Shown: positions 6,939 through 16,178, counted from the first letter of the stretch. The stretch is 35,810 bases of DNA from Oscillospiraceae bacterium (GCA_009786445.1 WQTE01000017.1:7-35816), one strand, 5' to 3'. Numbers and translations: made by a program. Notes: generated by a model from the sequence alone, not told the origin.

Positions 6939-8306
6939 CTATAGAAACAGATTATCGGCGGTTATTATTTTTTCCGTTTGCTTATCGTTTTTTCCGCTTT
7001 TTACGAACAACCACTGCTCTGTTTCGTAATCGCTGAAAATTTTTGCTCGCTCCGCAAGTGTTTGCAACACTTGCGGCTGATTTATATTGTCTCTCCACTT
7101 ACATTCACCCAGAATGAGTTTTTTCCCACTTAGTGAATCAACAACAACATCTACATCTTGCGGGTTGCCTGCTTTATCCTTGCCCCACCAGCGCCCGAAT
7201 GATTTTGCGATAAATGGCAGTTCTCGTTTTTGATTGAGTCTGCGCAAATATTGTCTGCATATTTCTTCAAAGACTTGCCCGAAATATTCACTCATGTTAT
7301 CAATTGCAACATCTAAATAAAGTTCGCCGTTCCCGCGCTCTATTTCTGCTCGTACTGAAAATACATATCGGTACCAAAAACTCAAAAAGTTCTCGCTGAT
7401 TCTGTATTGGCTGGTTTTCCCACGCAGCGGATTTGCACCAAAAGGTATGACTCGTTCGACCAAATGTAGTTCTTGCAGTGTAATCAGATATTTTGAAACT
7501 ATATTTGATTCCTGCCTTGTAAACTGCACAATCTCATTTAGTGAAACATGACCCGCAGCAATCGCTTGAAGTACAGCATTGTAATTTGCAGGTTCACGAA
7601 ACTCCTGTTTCATCAGGAGCGTTCCCTCGTTAAACAGATACCCTGTTATCTCAAAATAAAGCCTATTAAGATTATCTTCAAAAGAGCAATCCCTATTTAT
7701 CAGCGATAAGTAGTATGGTGTTCCTCCAACTGTTGCAAAGTATCGCACCTTATCCGCTGCTGATATGTCCGGAAAAAATTTTGCGGCATCATAATAGTCA
7801 AGCGGTCCTAGCTTTAACTGACCTGTTCGCCTACCAAACAACGGACTTTTTTCTCCGAGTACATGGTTTTCCATAAAGCTGACAGATGAACCGCACAGTA
7901 CTAAAAAAATATTTGTGTTTTTATACTCATAGTCTATCAAGTGCTGCAATATCGAGCTTAGTGATCCGTTTGCATTTGCGGCATACGGGTACTCATCTAT
8001 AATAAAAACAAGGCGGTTTTCATTGTATTTGTTGCAAATTGCGCTGAGTATGTCCTTCCAATTTTCATATGTCGGGGAAGGTGATATTCCTATTTTCTCG
8101 GCGAACAATCCCGAGAGTTTTTTCAGGTTAAGCATATCATTAACTTCCTCAGCCGGAAAGTAAAGCGAGTTTTTCCCTTTGATAAACTCATTTAATAATG
8201 ATGTTTTTCCAATGCGTCGCCGACCGTAAACAACAACCATTTGAAATCCCGGGGTATCATACATTTTCTCCAGTGCTAAAAGTTCGCGTTCCCTGCCTAA
8301 AAACAT
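6939..8306 (-). CDS. DUF234-type AAA+ ATPase with winged helix and PD-(D/E)XK-like C-terminus
   Basis: The 455-residue protein begins FLGRERELLALEKMY, the typical start of COG1672/archaeal-type ATPases. Walker A is GRRRIGKT (28-35) and Walker B is FIIDEYPYAA near residue 97. A winged-helix segment follows (NYNAVLQAIAAGHVSLNEI...QYRISENFLSFWYRY), then a nuclease-like module with DVDVVVD and ILGECKWRD, the usual PD-(D/E)XK core. These proteins occur as many paralogues in archaea and anaerobic bacteria. Their role is not established; links to mobile elements and defence have been proposed. RBS AAGGGTG lies 6 nt before ATG. The promoter is embedded in a 41 bp palindrome, suggesting autoregulation, perhaps through the winged helix. 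The fragment at 1-171 may be a paralogue. Confidence 0.88.
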   Translation of the reverse strand: MFLGRERELLALEKMYDTPGFQMVVVYGRRRIGKTSLLNEFIKGKNSLYFPAEEVNDMLNLKKLSGLFAEKIGISPSPTYENWKDILSAICNKYNENRLVFIIDEYPYAANANGSLSSILQHLIDYEYKNTNIFLVLCGSSVSFMENHVLGEKSPLFGRRTGQLKLGPLDYYDAAKFFPDISAADKVRYFATVGGTPYYLSLINRDCSFEDNLNRLYFEITGYLFNEGTLLMKQEFREPANYNAVLQAIAAGHVSLNEIVQFTRQESNIVSKYLITLQELHLVERVIPFGANPLRGKTSQYRISENFLSFWYRYVFSVRAEIERGNGELYLDVAIDNMSEYFGQVFEEICRQYLRRLNQKRELPFIAKSFGRWWGKDKAGNPQDVDVVVDSLSGKKLILGECKWRDNINQPQVLQTLAERAKIFSDYETEQWLFVKSGKNDKQTEKIITADNLFL

Positions 8307-8331
8307 AAAATCACCCTTTTCGATGCAAAAA

Positions 8332-8378
8332 GTTTTACTACTCGTAAGTATTATACTTTAAAGTAGTAAAACAGTCAA
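8332..8378 (-). promoter_or_regulatory. Promoter of the DUF234-type ATPase embedded in a 41-bp palindrome
   Basis: Minus-strand TTGACT (8373-8378), a 17-nt spacer and a perfect TATAAT (8350-8355). The interval 8332-8372 is a palindrome of 20-nt arms about position 8352. The outer 11 bases (GTTTTACTACT/AGTAGTAAAAC) and inner 6 bases (AAGTAT/ATACTT) pair perfectly, with three mismatches between. Its centre lies inside the -10 box, so a bound dimer would block RNA polymerase. Confidence 0.8.
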
Positions 8379-8406
8379 TAGTTTATTATTTTGATATAGC
8401 TCGCAA

Positions 8407-10134
8407 TCACATTTTATCAGGGGCTGTTACTTTTAAGATTTCCAGGCTGTTTTTTATGACTTGCTTTGTCAACGCTGCAAGTTTCAGCCTTGCGCTCAGC
8501 AGGGCTGTTTCTTCGCCTTTTATGCGGCAGGAGCTGTAGAATTTGTGAAATCTGGCTGCGAGTTCTATTACGTATCTGTTTATGCGTGACGGGTCGTAGT
8601 CGCGTGCTGCAATCGCTATTTCCTCGGGCAGCATTGAAATCTGCTTTATTAGTTCTCTTTCCGGCTCTGTGCAGAGTAAGTCAGGGTCTATATCTGCAAA
8701 TTTCGGCAGACTGTGACCTTCTGATTCTAAGTTTTTTATAAGGCTGTTTATGCGGGCGTGTGCATACTGGACATAGTAGACGGGGTTTTCGCTGTCCTGC
8801 CTTACGGCGAGAGCTATGTCGAACTCCAAGTGGCTGTCGGGGCGGGCGTTAAAGAAAAATCTGCAAGCATCTACGGAAATCTCGTCCATCAAATCATTGA
8901 GAGTCAGTGCCTTTCCTGTGCGCTTTGAAACCTTTATTGTTTCGCCGTCCCTTACAATCCTCACCATCTGCATGAGCACAAAATGAAGCTTACTGCCATC
9001 TAATCCCAAAGCCTCACACATCACGGGAGAAGTCATCGTAGCAATTAGCCGTCTTGCATGCCCATGATGGTCTGCACCCCAAATGTCTATAGCTTTATCA
9101 AAACCGCGCTCCAGTTTGTTCCTGTGGTAGGCAATATCTGCTGCGTAGTATGTGTAAAAGCCGTTAGACTTTTTTAAGACCTCATCTTTCTCCCCACCCA
9201 GCTCTGTGTTTTTTAACCAGAGAGCACCATCTTTTTCAAATAATAATCCAGCCTTATCAAGTATATCAACAGTCGAAGCGACATATCCGCTATCATGCAT
9301 TTTCTTTTCACTGAACCACTCATCGAAGTGAATTTTATACCTCTTTAAATGTTCTTTCATCTTTGAAATATTGCGCGGCAAACCAAACTCCACAAACTTT
9401 TGAGTGCGCTCTTCCAAAGGAAGATTACTCAGCTTATCTCCCTCTTTTTCAAATATTTCTTGCGCGAGATTTTTGATATCATCTCCATGATAACCATCGT
9501 CCGGGAATACATAATTTTCCTCTCCGACACAAAGCTGCATATAGCGCGCATCTATAGACTTCCCAAACAGGTCTACTTGATTGCCTGTGTCGTTCATTAG
9601 AAACTCACGCCACACATCATAGCCCGCCCTCTCCAGTACCGAAGCGAGTATATCGCCGAGTGCTCCGCCTCTAGCGTTCCCTATGGTCATTGGACCTGTC
9701 GGATTTGCTGAAACGAACTCCACCATAACTCGCCGACCATCACCTATGTTCGTGCGACCATAATTGTCGTTCATGCTTTCGACAAGATGTAGAACTTCAT
9801 TATACCAACTATCAGCCAAAACAAAGTTAATAAAACCGGGACCTGCTATCGAAATAGATTTAAAGTAACTGTCACTCAACTCTATATTGTCTGTCAGGAG
9901 CTTTGCTATATCGCGGGGTGGTATTTTGAGTTTCTTTGCTGCTGCCATGGCATGAGTTGCTGCATAATCTCCATGCGAAGTATCGCGCGGTATCTCAACT
10001 GAGCCTGACAACTTTTCTGAAGTATCAGAAAGCGCACCTTCAGGGAGCGACCCCGACGTGCGCACTTTCTCAAATGCATTATTAATCAGTTCATCTATCT
10101 GATTTTTTGCCGCTGTAATAAGATTCACACTCAA
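8407..10134 (-). CDS. argS: Arginyl-tRNA synthetase
   Basis: The 575-residue class I synthetase charges tRNA-Arg with arginine in the cytoplasm. The N-terminal additional domain (about 1-110) contains DYAATHAMAAAKKLK. The HIGH-box region reads SANPTGPMTIGNARGG near residue 128, so the canonical HIGH is replaced by TIGN, an accepted kind of variation in ArgS. The KMSK region reads IKVSKRTGKALTL near residue 375. The DALR anticodon-binding domain begins QYAHARINSLIKNLE near residue 455. The ATG lies 11 nt after the DUF1934 gene's stop. The order murI-DUF1934-argS fits one operon. The Ser-Lys-Arg in place of KMSK is normal for bacterial ArgS types lacking a strict KMSKS. Confidence 0.97.
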   Translation of the reverse strand: MSVNLITAAKNQIDELINNAFEKVRTSGSLPEGALSDTSEKLSGSVEIPRDTSHGDYAATHAMAAAKKLKIPPRDIAKLLTDNIELSDSYFKSISIAGPGFINFVLADSWYNEVLHLVESMNDNYGRTNIGDGRRVMVEFVSANPTGPMTIGNARGGALGDILASVLERAGYDVWREFLMNDTGNQVDLFGKSIDARYMQLCVGEENYVFPDDGYHGDDIKNLAQEIFEKEGDKLSNLPLEERTQKFVEFGLPRNISKMKEHLKRYKIHFDEWFSEKKMHDSGYVASTVDILDKAGLLFEKDGALWLKNTELGGEKDEVLKKSNGFYTYYAADIAYHRNKLERGFDKAIDIWGADHHGHARRLIATMTSPVMCEALGLDGSKLHFVLMQMVRIVRDGETIKVSKRTGKALTLNDLMDEISVDACRFFFNARPDSHLEFDIALAVRQDSENPVYYVQYAHARINSLIKNLESEGHSLPKFADIDPDLLCTEPERELIKQISMLPEEIAIAARDYDPSRINRYVIELAARFHKFYSSCRIKGEETALLSARLKLAALTKQVIKNSLEILKVTAPDKM

Positions 10135-10145
10135 TCCTCCACTTT

Positions 10146-10592
10146 CTACTGTGGTAAGCTTTTTATATTTAACTTGAAAAGATTTTGACTGACGGCAACA
10201 TTATCTACCTCAATATCGTAGCGGATTTCAAGATTTCCACCGTCTTCGCTCATACATTTTGTAATACTGTGAGTGTCTATACCCATCATTATAGATCCAA
10301 ATGGTGTGGCATATAGAAAATGGTGTTTTTGCTGTTCGTCAAAAATCATGTCGCCCGTAAGTCCGTCATCTCGCCGCAAGACTATGCGATTAGGCTCAAT
10401 ATCAAAAATAGTATGCATTCCGTTCGCTCCCGTAAGGGAGGTTTCTTCGTAAGTCAAAGTTGACACATTGTCTGTGTGGAAATACTCGCCGTCAGTCATA
10501 AGTTCAAACGCATCATTATCGTCAACTGAATATACCGGCAGACCTTTTATTGATATGAATACACTCTTAGCATCATTTGGTTGTCTCATCAT
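10146..10592 (-). CDS. DUF1934 family protein (YwiB-like beta-barrel)
   Basis: I place the start at the ATG at 10592 (MMRQPNDAKSVFISIKG), preceded by AAGGAG at a 10-nt gap, giving 148 residues. A GTG 33 nt upstream (10625) overlaps the murI stop as GTGA and is the alternative. The all-beta pattern, with THTHSITKCMSEDGGNLEIRYDIEVD-like alternation (DTHSITKCMSEDGG seen here) and the neighbour argS, match the DUF1934/YwiB family. That family has a calycin-like barrel and often lies directly upstream of argS in Firmicutes. Its biochemical function is unknown. Probably translated together with murI and argS. Confidence 0.83.
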   Translation of the reverse strand: MMRQPNDAKSVFISIKGLPVYSVDDNDAFELMTDGEYFHTDNVSTLTYEETSLTGANGMHTIFDIEPNRIVLRRDDGLTGDMIFDEQQKHHFLYATPFGSIMMGIDTHSITKCMSEDGGNLEIRYDIEVDNVAVSQNLFKLNIKSLPQ

Positions 10593-10621
10593 AATTCTTT
10601 CACTCCTTACCTTCCTTACCT

Positions 10622-11431
10622 TCACTCAAGTGTCACCTTTTGAACCTTGCCTCCGATATCTGAGTGCAAAAACCGCGAGGCTCGATATGAAAAACCTTCT
10701 ATACTGTCTGTTACAAAATACTTTATCCCGCCTCCGGGATTTGCATCACTCAGCAAGTTTTGCTGCTGAAGCTCTCTTGCAACAAGCTGTGCTGTTTCTG
10801 TACCTGAGTCTATGAGCTTCACTGTTTCTCCCATAACATTAGAAATTATATCACTCAAAAGCGGATAATGGGTGCAACCAAGAATCAGTGTATCGATATT
10901 TGCCTCTTTTAGTGTTTTAAGGTATTGCTCTGCAACTTTAACAGCTATTTCATTATCTGCACTTACAAAGCCTTCCTCAACCAGAGGAACAAACAGCGGA
11001 CATGCGGTCATATATACTTCTAAATCCTCTGATATCTTGGTCAGTGCCGACTTGTATGCCTCGCTGCGTATGGTTGCAGCTGTTCCGATTACTCCGATTT
11101 TCCCGTTTTTTGTATGTTTTGCCGCGGCCACTGCAGGTGCTGTAATAACCTCATAAATCGGCATATCATACGCATAAATCAGCTCATCCATTGCTACCGA
11201 GCATACTGTATTACATGCGACAACCATGGTTTTTATGTTGTGCAGAGCGAGAAATTCTGCATCCTGACCTGCATATTTAATAATTGTCTCAACAGAACGT
11301 GACCCATATGGCACTCTGCCTGTATCGCCTAGGTAAACCAAATCTTCATTTGGCAACAACTCCAATAGTTTTTTTACCATTGTCAGCCCGCCAAGACCGG
11401 AATCAAAGATACCAATTGCTCGATTATCCAT
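10622..11431 (-). CDS. murI: Glutamate racemase
   Basis: The 269-residue cytoplasmic enzyme interconverts L- and D-glutamate for peptidoglycan. The N-terminus IGIFDSGLGGLTM is diagnostic. The two catalytic cysteines are in VVACNTVCS (Cys73) and LGCTHYPLL (about Cys184). The first motif is ACNTVC instead of the more usual ACNTAS, a minor variation. LGDTGRVPYGSRS near residue 34 binds substrate. The RBS GAGGTG is 4 nt from ATG. It is the first gene of the murI-DUF1934-argS run, with a promoter at 11503-11531. Confidence 0.97.
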   Translation of the reverse strand: MDNRAIGIFDSGLGGLTMVKKLLELLPNEDLVYLGDTGRVPYGSRSVETIIKYAGQDAEFLALHNIKTMVVACNTVCSVAMDELIYAYDMPIYEVITAPAVAAAKHTKNGKIGVIGTAATIRSEAYKSALTKISEDLEVYMTACPLFVPLVEEGFVSADNEIAVKVAEQYLKTLKEANIDTLILGCTHYPLLSDIISNVMGETVKLIDSGTETAQLVARELQQQNLLSDANPGGGIKYFVTDSIEGFSYRASRFLHSDIGGKVQKVTLE

Positions 11432-11502
11432 AGGACACCTCTAAAACCCGCTACCCGTCACCTTTGCAGATTTTATTTCTCGATTCATGTCATACCAAAG
11501 GT

Positions 11503-11531
11503 ATAATACGTTAATATACGTTCTTTTTCAA
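11503..11531 (-). promoter_or_regulatory. Sigma-A promoter of the murI-argS operon
   Basis: On the minus strand TTGAAA (11526-11531), a 17-nt spacer and TATTAT (11503-11508), about 70 nt upstream of the murI ATG. I see no stem-loop or T-box in the leader, so argS here does not appear to be under T-box control. Confidence 0.6.
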
Positions 11532-11571
11532 GTACATAATAATAAAATCTGCAAAATGTACTTTGTTTTGC

Positions 11572-11600
11572 TTGCTTACAAGCCATATTTTGTATAGAAT
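11572..11600 (+). promoter_or_regulatory. Sigma-A promoter of ppk1
   Basis: TTGCTT (11572-11577), a 17-nt spacer and TAGAAT (11595-11600), about 30 nt before the start. The alternative TATAGA two bases earlier gives a 15-nt spacer. No Pho-box repeat is visible. Confidence 0.5.
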
Positions 11601-11629
11601 AGAGATAATATAAAGAAAGGGATATGCCA

Positions 11630-13795
11630 ATGATAGAGGGAATTTTTGAAACAGCAGCATATATGCAAAACAGGGAGCTCTCGTGGCTCAAGTTCAATGA
11701 GCGTGTTTTACTTGAGTCAAACCGTAATGAAATGCCGCTGCTGGAAAGATTTAAGTTCTTATCGATTTTCACAAGTAATCTGGATGAGTTTTACATGATT
11801 CGTGTCGGTTCGTTTATCGATTCCATTTTGCTTGGTAATAAACTTAGTGACAATAAAACGGGAATGACCACTATTGATCAACTAAATGAGATTTATCGTG
11901 CAACGGCTCCGCTTTATATTCTGCTCAACCATGCTTATTCCAATGTCACTTCGGAGCTCACAGACAACGGACTCTGTTTGATGAGCATCAATGAACTCTC
12001 TCCGGCAGAACTTAAAGCTGCAAAAAATCATTTCATGCTCAATGTTTTACCTATGCTCTCCCCCTCCATCATTGATACTAAGCACCCATTCCCACATATT
12101 CCGAACAAACAACTGCACATTGCTGTCACACTTGAAAAGAAAAAGGGGAACACGTTCGGGCTTATTGCTGTCCCGTCTGAGACTGATAGACTCATCCCGC
12201 TGGATAGTAACGAGGGTACGCACCGTTTTATTTTGCTTGAGGACTTGATACTCTATTTTGCAGATTTAGCTTTCGGAGTCTACACCGTTGCAGAGAAGCA
12301 TATCATAGCAGTAACACGTAATGCCGATATTGGTACAGTAGAAGAGCTTCTCGATGAGGATATTGATTTTAGGCAGTTCATGAAATCCTTACTTCGGAAA
12401 CGTCAGCGTATGGCGCCTGTCCGTTTGGAGATGGCATCACAGGCAAGTTCCGGAATGCTCGAATTTCTCTGCAAAAAATTGGGTCTGAAAACCCCTCAAG
12501 TGTTTTACTCTAAGGCGCCGTTTGATCTGTCGTTTGTATTTTCTCTGTCCCGCCATTTCAGTAAGGAAACTGTTGAGCATCTCTTCTGGCCTACACACTC
12601 ACCTGCTATGTCCCTTCCGGCTACCGCAAGAGCGGATATGATTAAGCATGTGTCTTCAAAGGATGTATTGCTCTCATTTCCGTTTGAAAGTATGACCCCT
12701 TTTCTGTCGCTTATAAGACAAGCTGCTCAGGATTCCTCTGTATTGTCTATTAAAATCACACTCTATCGTCTGGATGCTCAATCAAAACTTGCCGAATCGC
12801 TGATACTAGCCGCGGAGAACGGTAAGGAAGTCATTGTTTTAATGGAACTACGCGCCCGTTTTGATGAAAGCAATAATATAGAGTGGGCAAATCGTTTTGA
12901 AGAGGCGGGATGTCGGGTCATATACGGCTTAGTTGGATATAAGTGTCACTCCAAGCTCTGCCTCATTACTCGCAAAGATGCAGGAAAACTTCAATACATC
13001 ACGCAGGTTGGTACAGGCAATTATAACGAGAAAACCGCCAAGCTCTATACTGATTTGTCTTTAATAACTGCAAATCAGGAGATTGGACGTGATGCTGCCG
13101 CATTTTTCAGCAATATGCTTATAGAGAATCTTGACGGGGAATATTCTCATCTTCTTGTCGCACCAAACAGTTTTAAAAATAGTATCCTTGAGCTTATTGA
13201 AATCGAACGATACAAAGCAATAAACGGTGAACCGGGCCGGATAATGATCAAATGTAATTCACTGACTGACAAAGAGATAATTGAGGCGCTCGTTAGAGCC
13301 GGTAGTGACGGTGTAGAAATTTCAATGAACATACGCGGAATTTGCTGTCTTGTGCCACACCTTCCCAGTGTCACCGACAACATACATATAATAAGTATCG
13401 TAGGTAAGTTTCTTGAGCATACCAGAATTTTCTGCTTTGGTGAGGGAGACGACCAGAAGCTATATATAGCCTCTGCTGATTTTATGACACGCAACACGCA
13501 GCGCAGAGTCGAAGTTGCTTGTCCGATTCTTGACCCGGATGTGAAAAAGAGAATTTTATGGATGCTGGATGTCATGTTCAAAGATGATACAAACTCATGG
13601 GAGCTGTGTTCGGACGGCAGATATATTTTGCGCCCAACGAATGATTTTAGAAACCCTCAAAACTCGCAAGAAATATTTACACTTGAAGCTCAAAAAAAAG
13701 CTGCTGCTTTAGATGAGGAAATTTCAGGTGTAAAGCGTAATACGAATTCTATGAATCCGTTTAAAAGATTTTTGCGCTACATATTTCCCAGATAA
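11630..13795 (+). CDS. ppk1: Polyphosphate kinase 1
   Basis: The 721-residue enzyme reversibly makes long-chain polyphosphate from ATP. The N-terminal domain starts with the typical NRELSWLKFNERVLLES. The autophosphorylated His is in YKCHSKLCLITRK (His440). The second conserved His is in FLEHTRIFCFGEGDD near residue 585. GTGNYNEKTAKLYTDLSL is a core PPK1 motif. I chose the ATG at 11630 because AAAGGG ends 8 nt before it; the upstream ATG at 11624 has only a 2-nt gap. The 3' end overlaps the convergent radical SAM gene by 19 nt. PPK1 is usually linked to stress and stationary-phase survival. Confidence 0.96.
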   Translation: MIEGIFETAAYMQNRELSWLKFNERVLLESNRNEMPLLERFKFLSIFTSNLDEFYMIRVGSFIDSILLGNKLSDNKTGMTTIDQLNEIYRATAPLYILLNHAYSNVTSELTDNGLCLMSINELSPAELKAAKNHFMLNVLPMLSPSIIDTKHPFPHIPNKQLHIAVTLEKKKGNTFGLIAVPSETDRLIPLDSNEGTHRFILLEDLILYFADLAFGVYTVAEKHIIAVTRNADIGTVEELLDEDIDFRQFMKSLLRKRQRMAPVRLEMASQASSGMLEFLCKKLGLKTPQVFYSKAPFDLSFVFSLSRHFSKETVEHLFWPTHSPAMSLPATARADMIKHVSSKDVLLSFPFESMTPFLSLIRQAAQDSSVLSIKITLYRLDAQSKLAESLILAAENGKEVIVLMELRARFDESNNIEWANRFEEAGCRVIYGLVGYKCHSKLCLITRKDAGKLQYITQVGTGNYNEKTAKLYTDLSLITANQEIGRDAAAFFSNMLIENLDGEYSHLLVAPNSFKNSILELIEIERYKAINGEPGRIMIKCNSLTDKEIIEALVRAGSDGVEISMNIRGICCLVPHLPSVTDNIHIISIVGKFLEHTRIFCFGEGDDQKLYIASADFMTRNTQRRVEVACPILDPDVKKRILWMLDVMFKDDTNSWELCSDGRYILRPTNDFRNPQNSQEIFTLEAQKKAAALDEEISGVKRNTNSMNPFKRFLRYIFPR

Positions 13796-14649
13796 ACATA
13801 TGTTAGATATTTCTCTGCTGTCTCTTTTGCCCTATGCATTGTCTCTTTTGGTGTTTGCTGAGCGTTAATATATTTGTGTCTCGGAAAGAATCTCGACAGA
13901 TGAAACGGTATGTTAGGATCGATTTTTGCAATCCACTTTGAAATGCTGTTAATGTCGTTTTCATTATCACCCGGAACAACAAGCGTAGTCAGCTCTACGT
14001 GGCAAGTTCTGTGAGCTGTTTGAATTGTATCTAATACCGGCTCCAGCGTTCCCGAGAACCTGTTATATGTTCTGTCGTCAAACGCTTTGATATCAATGTT
14101 TATCGCATCTATTAACGGTAGAAGTTCTAATAGTGGGCTTCTGTTAATATATCCGTTTGTAACCAGAACATTTGCCAGACCGCTTTTCTTTGCAAGAGTT
14201 GCGCAGTCAAAAATGAACTCATAACCTATCAGAGGTTCATTGTATGTGTAGGCTATTCCGATGTTTCCGTTCGCTCTTGCAGCAGTCGCAAACTGTACTA
14301 TCGTCTCCGGCGACATAAAGTCTATCTTTGCCTTTTGATACTCCATTGAGATTTTGTGATTTTGGCAAAATCCGCATCTGAAGTTACAACCATACCCACC
14401 AATCGAAACTATTTTCTTCCCTCTCTGAAAATGATAGAGGGGCTTTTTTTCGATTGGGTCAAGAACAATTGAAGTAACTGCTCCGTAACTTGAGGCAATT
14501 AGGGTTTCGCGTATATTCTCTCGAACGCCACAAAAACCGATTTGGTTATCTTTTATAAAACAGGTGTGCGGGCACAACCTGCAAACAATTCCCTTACCTT
14601 CCTTACTTTCCTTGTATGACCAGTGCCGTGCCTCTACTTTTTGGCTCAT
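13777..14649 (-). CDS. amrS: AmmeMemoRadiSam system radical SAM enzyme
   Basis: The 290-residue protein has an N-terminal cysteine cluster (Cys23, Cys26, Cys30, Cys40 in VCRLCPHTC...GFCGVREN). The radical SAM motif GGYGCNFRCGFCQNHK follows, with Cys88, Cys92 and Cys95 (CX3CX2C) for the 4Fe-4S cluster that cleaves S-adenosylmethionine. This layout is that of the rSAM partner in AmmeMemoRadiSam systems, related to pyruvate formate-lyase activating enzymes. The Memo-AMMECR1 fusion lies directly upstream on the same strand with an 85-nt gap, completing the set. The system's reaction is not established to my knowledge. The gene's last 19 nt overlap the ppk1 end. The RBS is weak (GAAAGCGAG). Confidence 0.93.
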   Translation of the reverse strand: MSQKVEARHWSYKESKEGKGIVCRLCPHTCFIKDNQIGFCGVRENIRETLIASSYGAVTSIVLDPIEKKPLYHFQRGKKIVSIGGYGCNFRCGFCQNHKISMEYQKAKIDFMSPETIVQFATAARANGNIGIAYTYNEPLIGYEFIFDCATLAKKSGLANVLVTNGYINRSPLLELLPLIDAINIDIKAFDDRTYNRFSGTLEPVLDTIQTAHRTCHVELTTLVVPGDNENDINSISKWIAKIDPNIPFHLSRFFPRHKYINAQQTPKETMHRAKETAEKYLTYVYLGNM

Positions 14650-14734
14650 TGTTGTCTCGCTTTCTAGTTTTTGGTTTTATTTTTACAGATGATCGAGAAC
14701 GGCCGCACCTGCAAGTTTGTTTTCGCATTATAAA

Positions 14735-16120
14735 TTATCCGTGCCGGATTACTTCAAATCTTTCGAGCTTATAATTTTCTGTAGGAGAAATTCCTGCCTT
14801 TTGCCGGGCTATATTGATTTGCTCTTCCACTGTATTCACTCCATCGAGATTTGGGAGCAAGAGGCCTCTTTTGTGACCGCTTGAAATTATTACACCATAC
14901 TTCTTTACATCCAGTTCGCCCGAACTTTTTATTGGTTCCGGCGTTTGGAGAACGTCTACCTTATATGTCAACAGAGGGAGTTCACTTTTAGTTACGGGAC
15001 TGAACCTATTATCACTCAGCCCGGCAGAAATTACGTTTTGAATTATCTCATCGGCAACTGACTCGGTAGTAGGAGCGATAGTACCTATGCAGCCGCGGAG
15101 ACTCCCGTTTATGTGAAGCGACACAAACACTCCGGCGCGTTTGTTTTTCATCTCACTTGGTAAGTCGTTGGGAATAGGGAGTTTGTCTCCTGTCTCTATT
15201 ACGTGTTCTAGCGACCGTCTCGCGAGGTTTTGATATTCGTTTTCTCCGTTCTTTATTATCTTTGACGATTGGATAGCGAACTCCATGTATTTGTCCAAAA
15301 TATCTCGCTTCTCATTATATCCGCTTACTATGAACCGCGCAACTGCATAGCCAACACCAAAGGGTCCTTCATACGATAACAGCTCTGCATCAACATCGTG
15401 TCTGTCTAAACAGCCTGCTAAAATCATAAGAGAATTATAGCCGCACTCACCCGCTCCCCTGCGCAGATCATCCGGAATTTTAAGCAAAGATAAAAAGTCA
15501 CCCGATGATAAATTCTCAGTCACCAAAGCATCAAATTTGGCTCCTTCCGAAGCATAGCCGCATGCTCCGCTATTTTGCAGTTTATGAGATAAATCCGAGG
15601 ATGCAATTATCACTGTTTTTCGATTTAACTGTTTTATTGCTTTTGCGATGACCTGACCAAATCTATAATGCTCGGCAGGTGACATTCCTGATTGCGAAAT
15701 CCGAAGTGAGCTATAATCTGAATAATTTTTGTTAATGCACCACATGGGCACAATAGTACCGTGATCGAGACTTTTATCCTTTTCTCCCTGTGTTCCCGCA
15801 TAGACAGAGTCGGTCTCAGCTATCCCCTCAATCGTGTAGGCAAGCTCTTCGTCATAGTTTGTAACTACTTCTTCTTCGGGAGCTCCAAAACGCGCAAAGT
15901 CTCCCCGCGCTGTCTTTCCCGGGGAAATATGGAAGTAATCAGAGTACATAACACTATGTGGGGTGATGAAAACAATTGTCTCAGGCTTACATTCTGCGAT
16001 TTCCTTACTTACCTTACCGAGTGCTGCTAAAGTATTTTCAACAAGGTTCTCTTTACCTTTTCCCACGCTCGGTATAACCAGCGGCGGATGTGGTAATGTG
16101 TATGCTTTTACGATAGCCAT
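14735..16120 (-). CDS. amrBA: AmmeMemoRadiSam fusion protein: Memo (AmrB) + AMMECR1 (AmrA)
   Basis: The 461-residue protein joins two families that are often separate. Residues 1-270 are a Memo/class III extradiol dioxygenase-like domain: TLPHPPLVIPSVGKG, ITPHSVMYSDYF, LDHGTIVPMW and IIASSDLSHKL give the His/Asp-rich metal site. Residues from about 285 are an AMMECR1 domain with ARRSLEHVIETG, GVFVSLHINGSLRGCIGTIAP and DNRFSPVTKSELPLL. The LRGCIG motif is the family hallmark. I chose the ATG at 16120 because Memo domains start 'KAYTLPHPP' and GGAG precedes it; an ATG 99 nt upstream has no homologous sequence. The promoter is at 16150-16178. The likely partner is the radical SAM protein; cytoplasmic. 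Confidence 0.94.
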   Translation of the reverse strand: MAIVKAYTLPHPPLVIPSVGKGKENLVENTLAALGKVSKEIAECKPETIVFITPHSVMYSDYFHISPGKTARGDFARFGAPEEEVVTNYDEELAYTIEGIAETDSVYAGTQGEKDKSLDHGTIVPMWCINKNYSDYSSLRISQSGMSPAEHYRFGQVIAKAIKQLNRKTVIIASSDLSHKLQNSGACGYASEGAKFDALVTENLSSGDFLSLLKIPDDLRRGAGECGYNSLMILAGCLDRHDVDAELLSYEGPFGVGYAVARFIVSGYNEKRDILDKYMEFAIQSSKIIKNGENEYQNLARRSLEHVIETGDKLPIPNDLPSEMKNKRAGVFVSLHINGSLRGCIGTIAPTTESVADEIIQNVISAGLSDNRFSPVTKSELPLLTYKVDVLQTPEPIKSSGELDVKKYGVIISSGHKRGLLLPNLDGVNTVEEQINIARQKAGISPTENYKLERFEVIRHG

Positions 16121-16149
16121 ATAGTTAATGCTCCAATCCTTTTTATTAG

Positions 16150-16178
16150 ATTTTAACGCAATCGAGTTTTTTTTACAA
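16150..16178 (-). promoter_or_regulatory. Promoter of the AmmeMemoRadiSam genes
   Basis: On the minus strand TTGTAA (16173-16178), a 17-nt spacer containing an A-tract, and TAAAAT (16150-16155), about 30 nt before the ATG at 16120. This also argues against the longer start at 16219, which would lie upstream of the promoter. Confidence 0.55.

Noticed and set aside
11432..11502. T-box riboswitch before murI-argS
   Set aside because: No long leader, T-box word (TGGNACCGCG) or specifier stem before the first gene.
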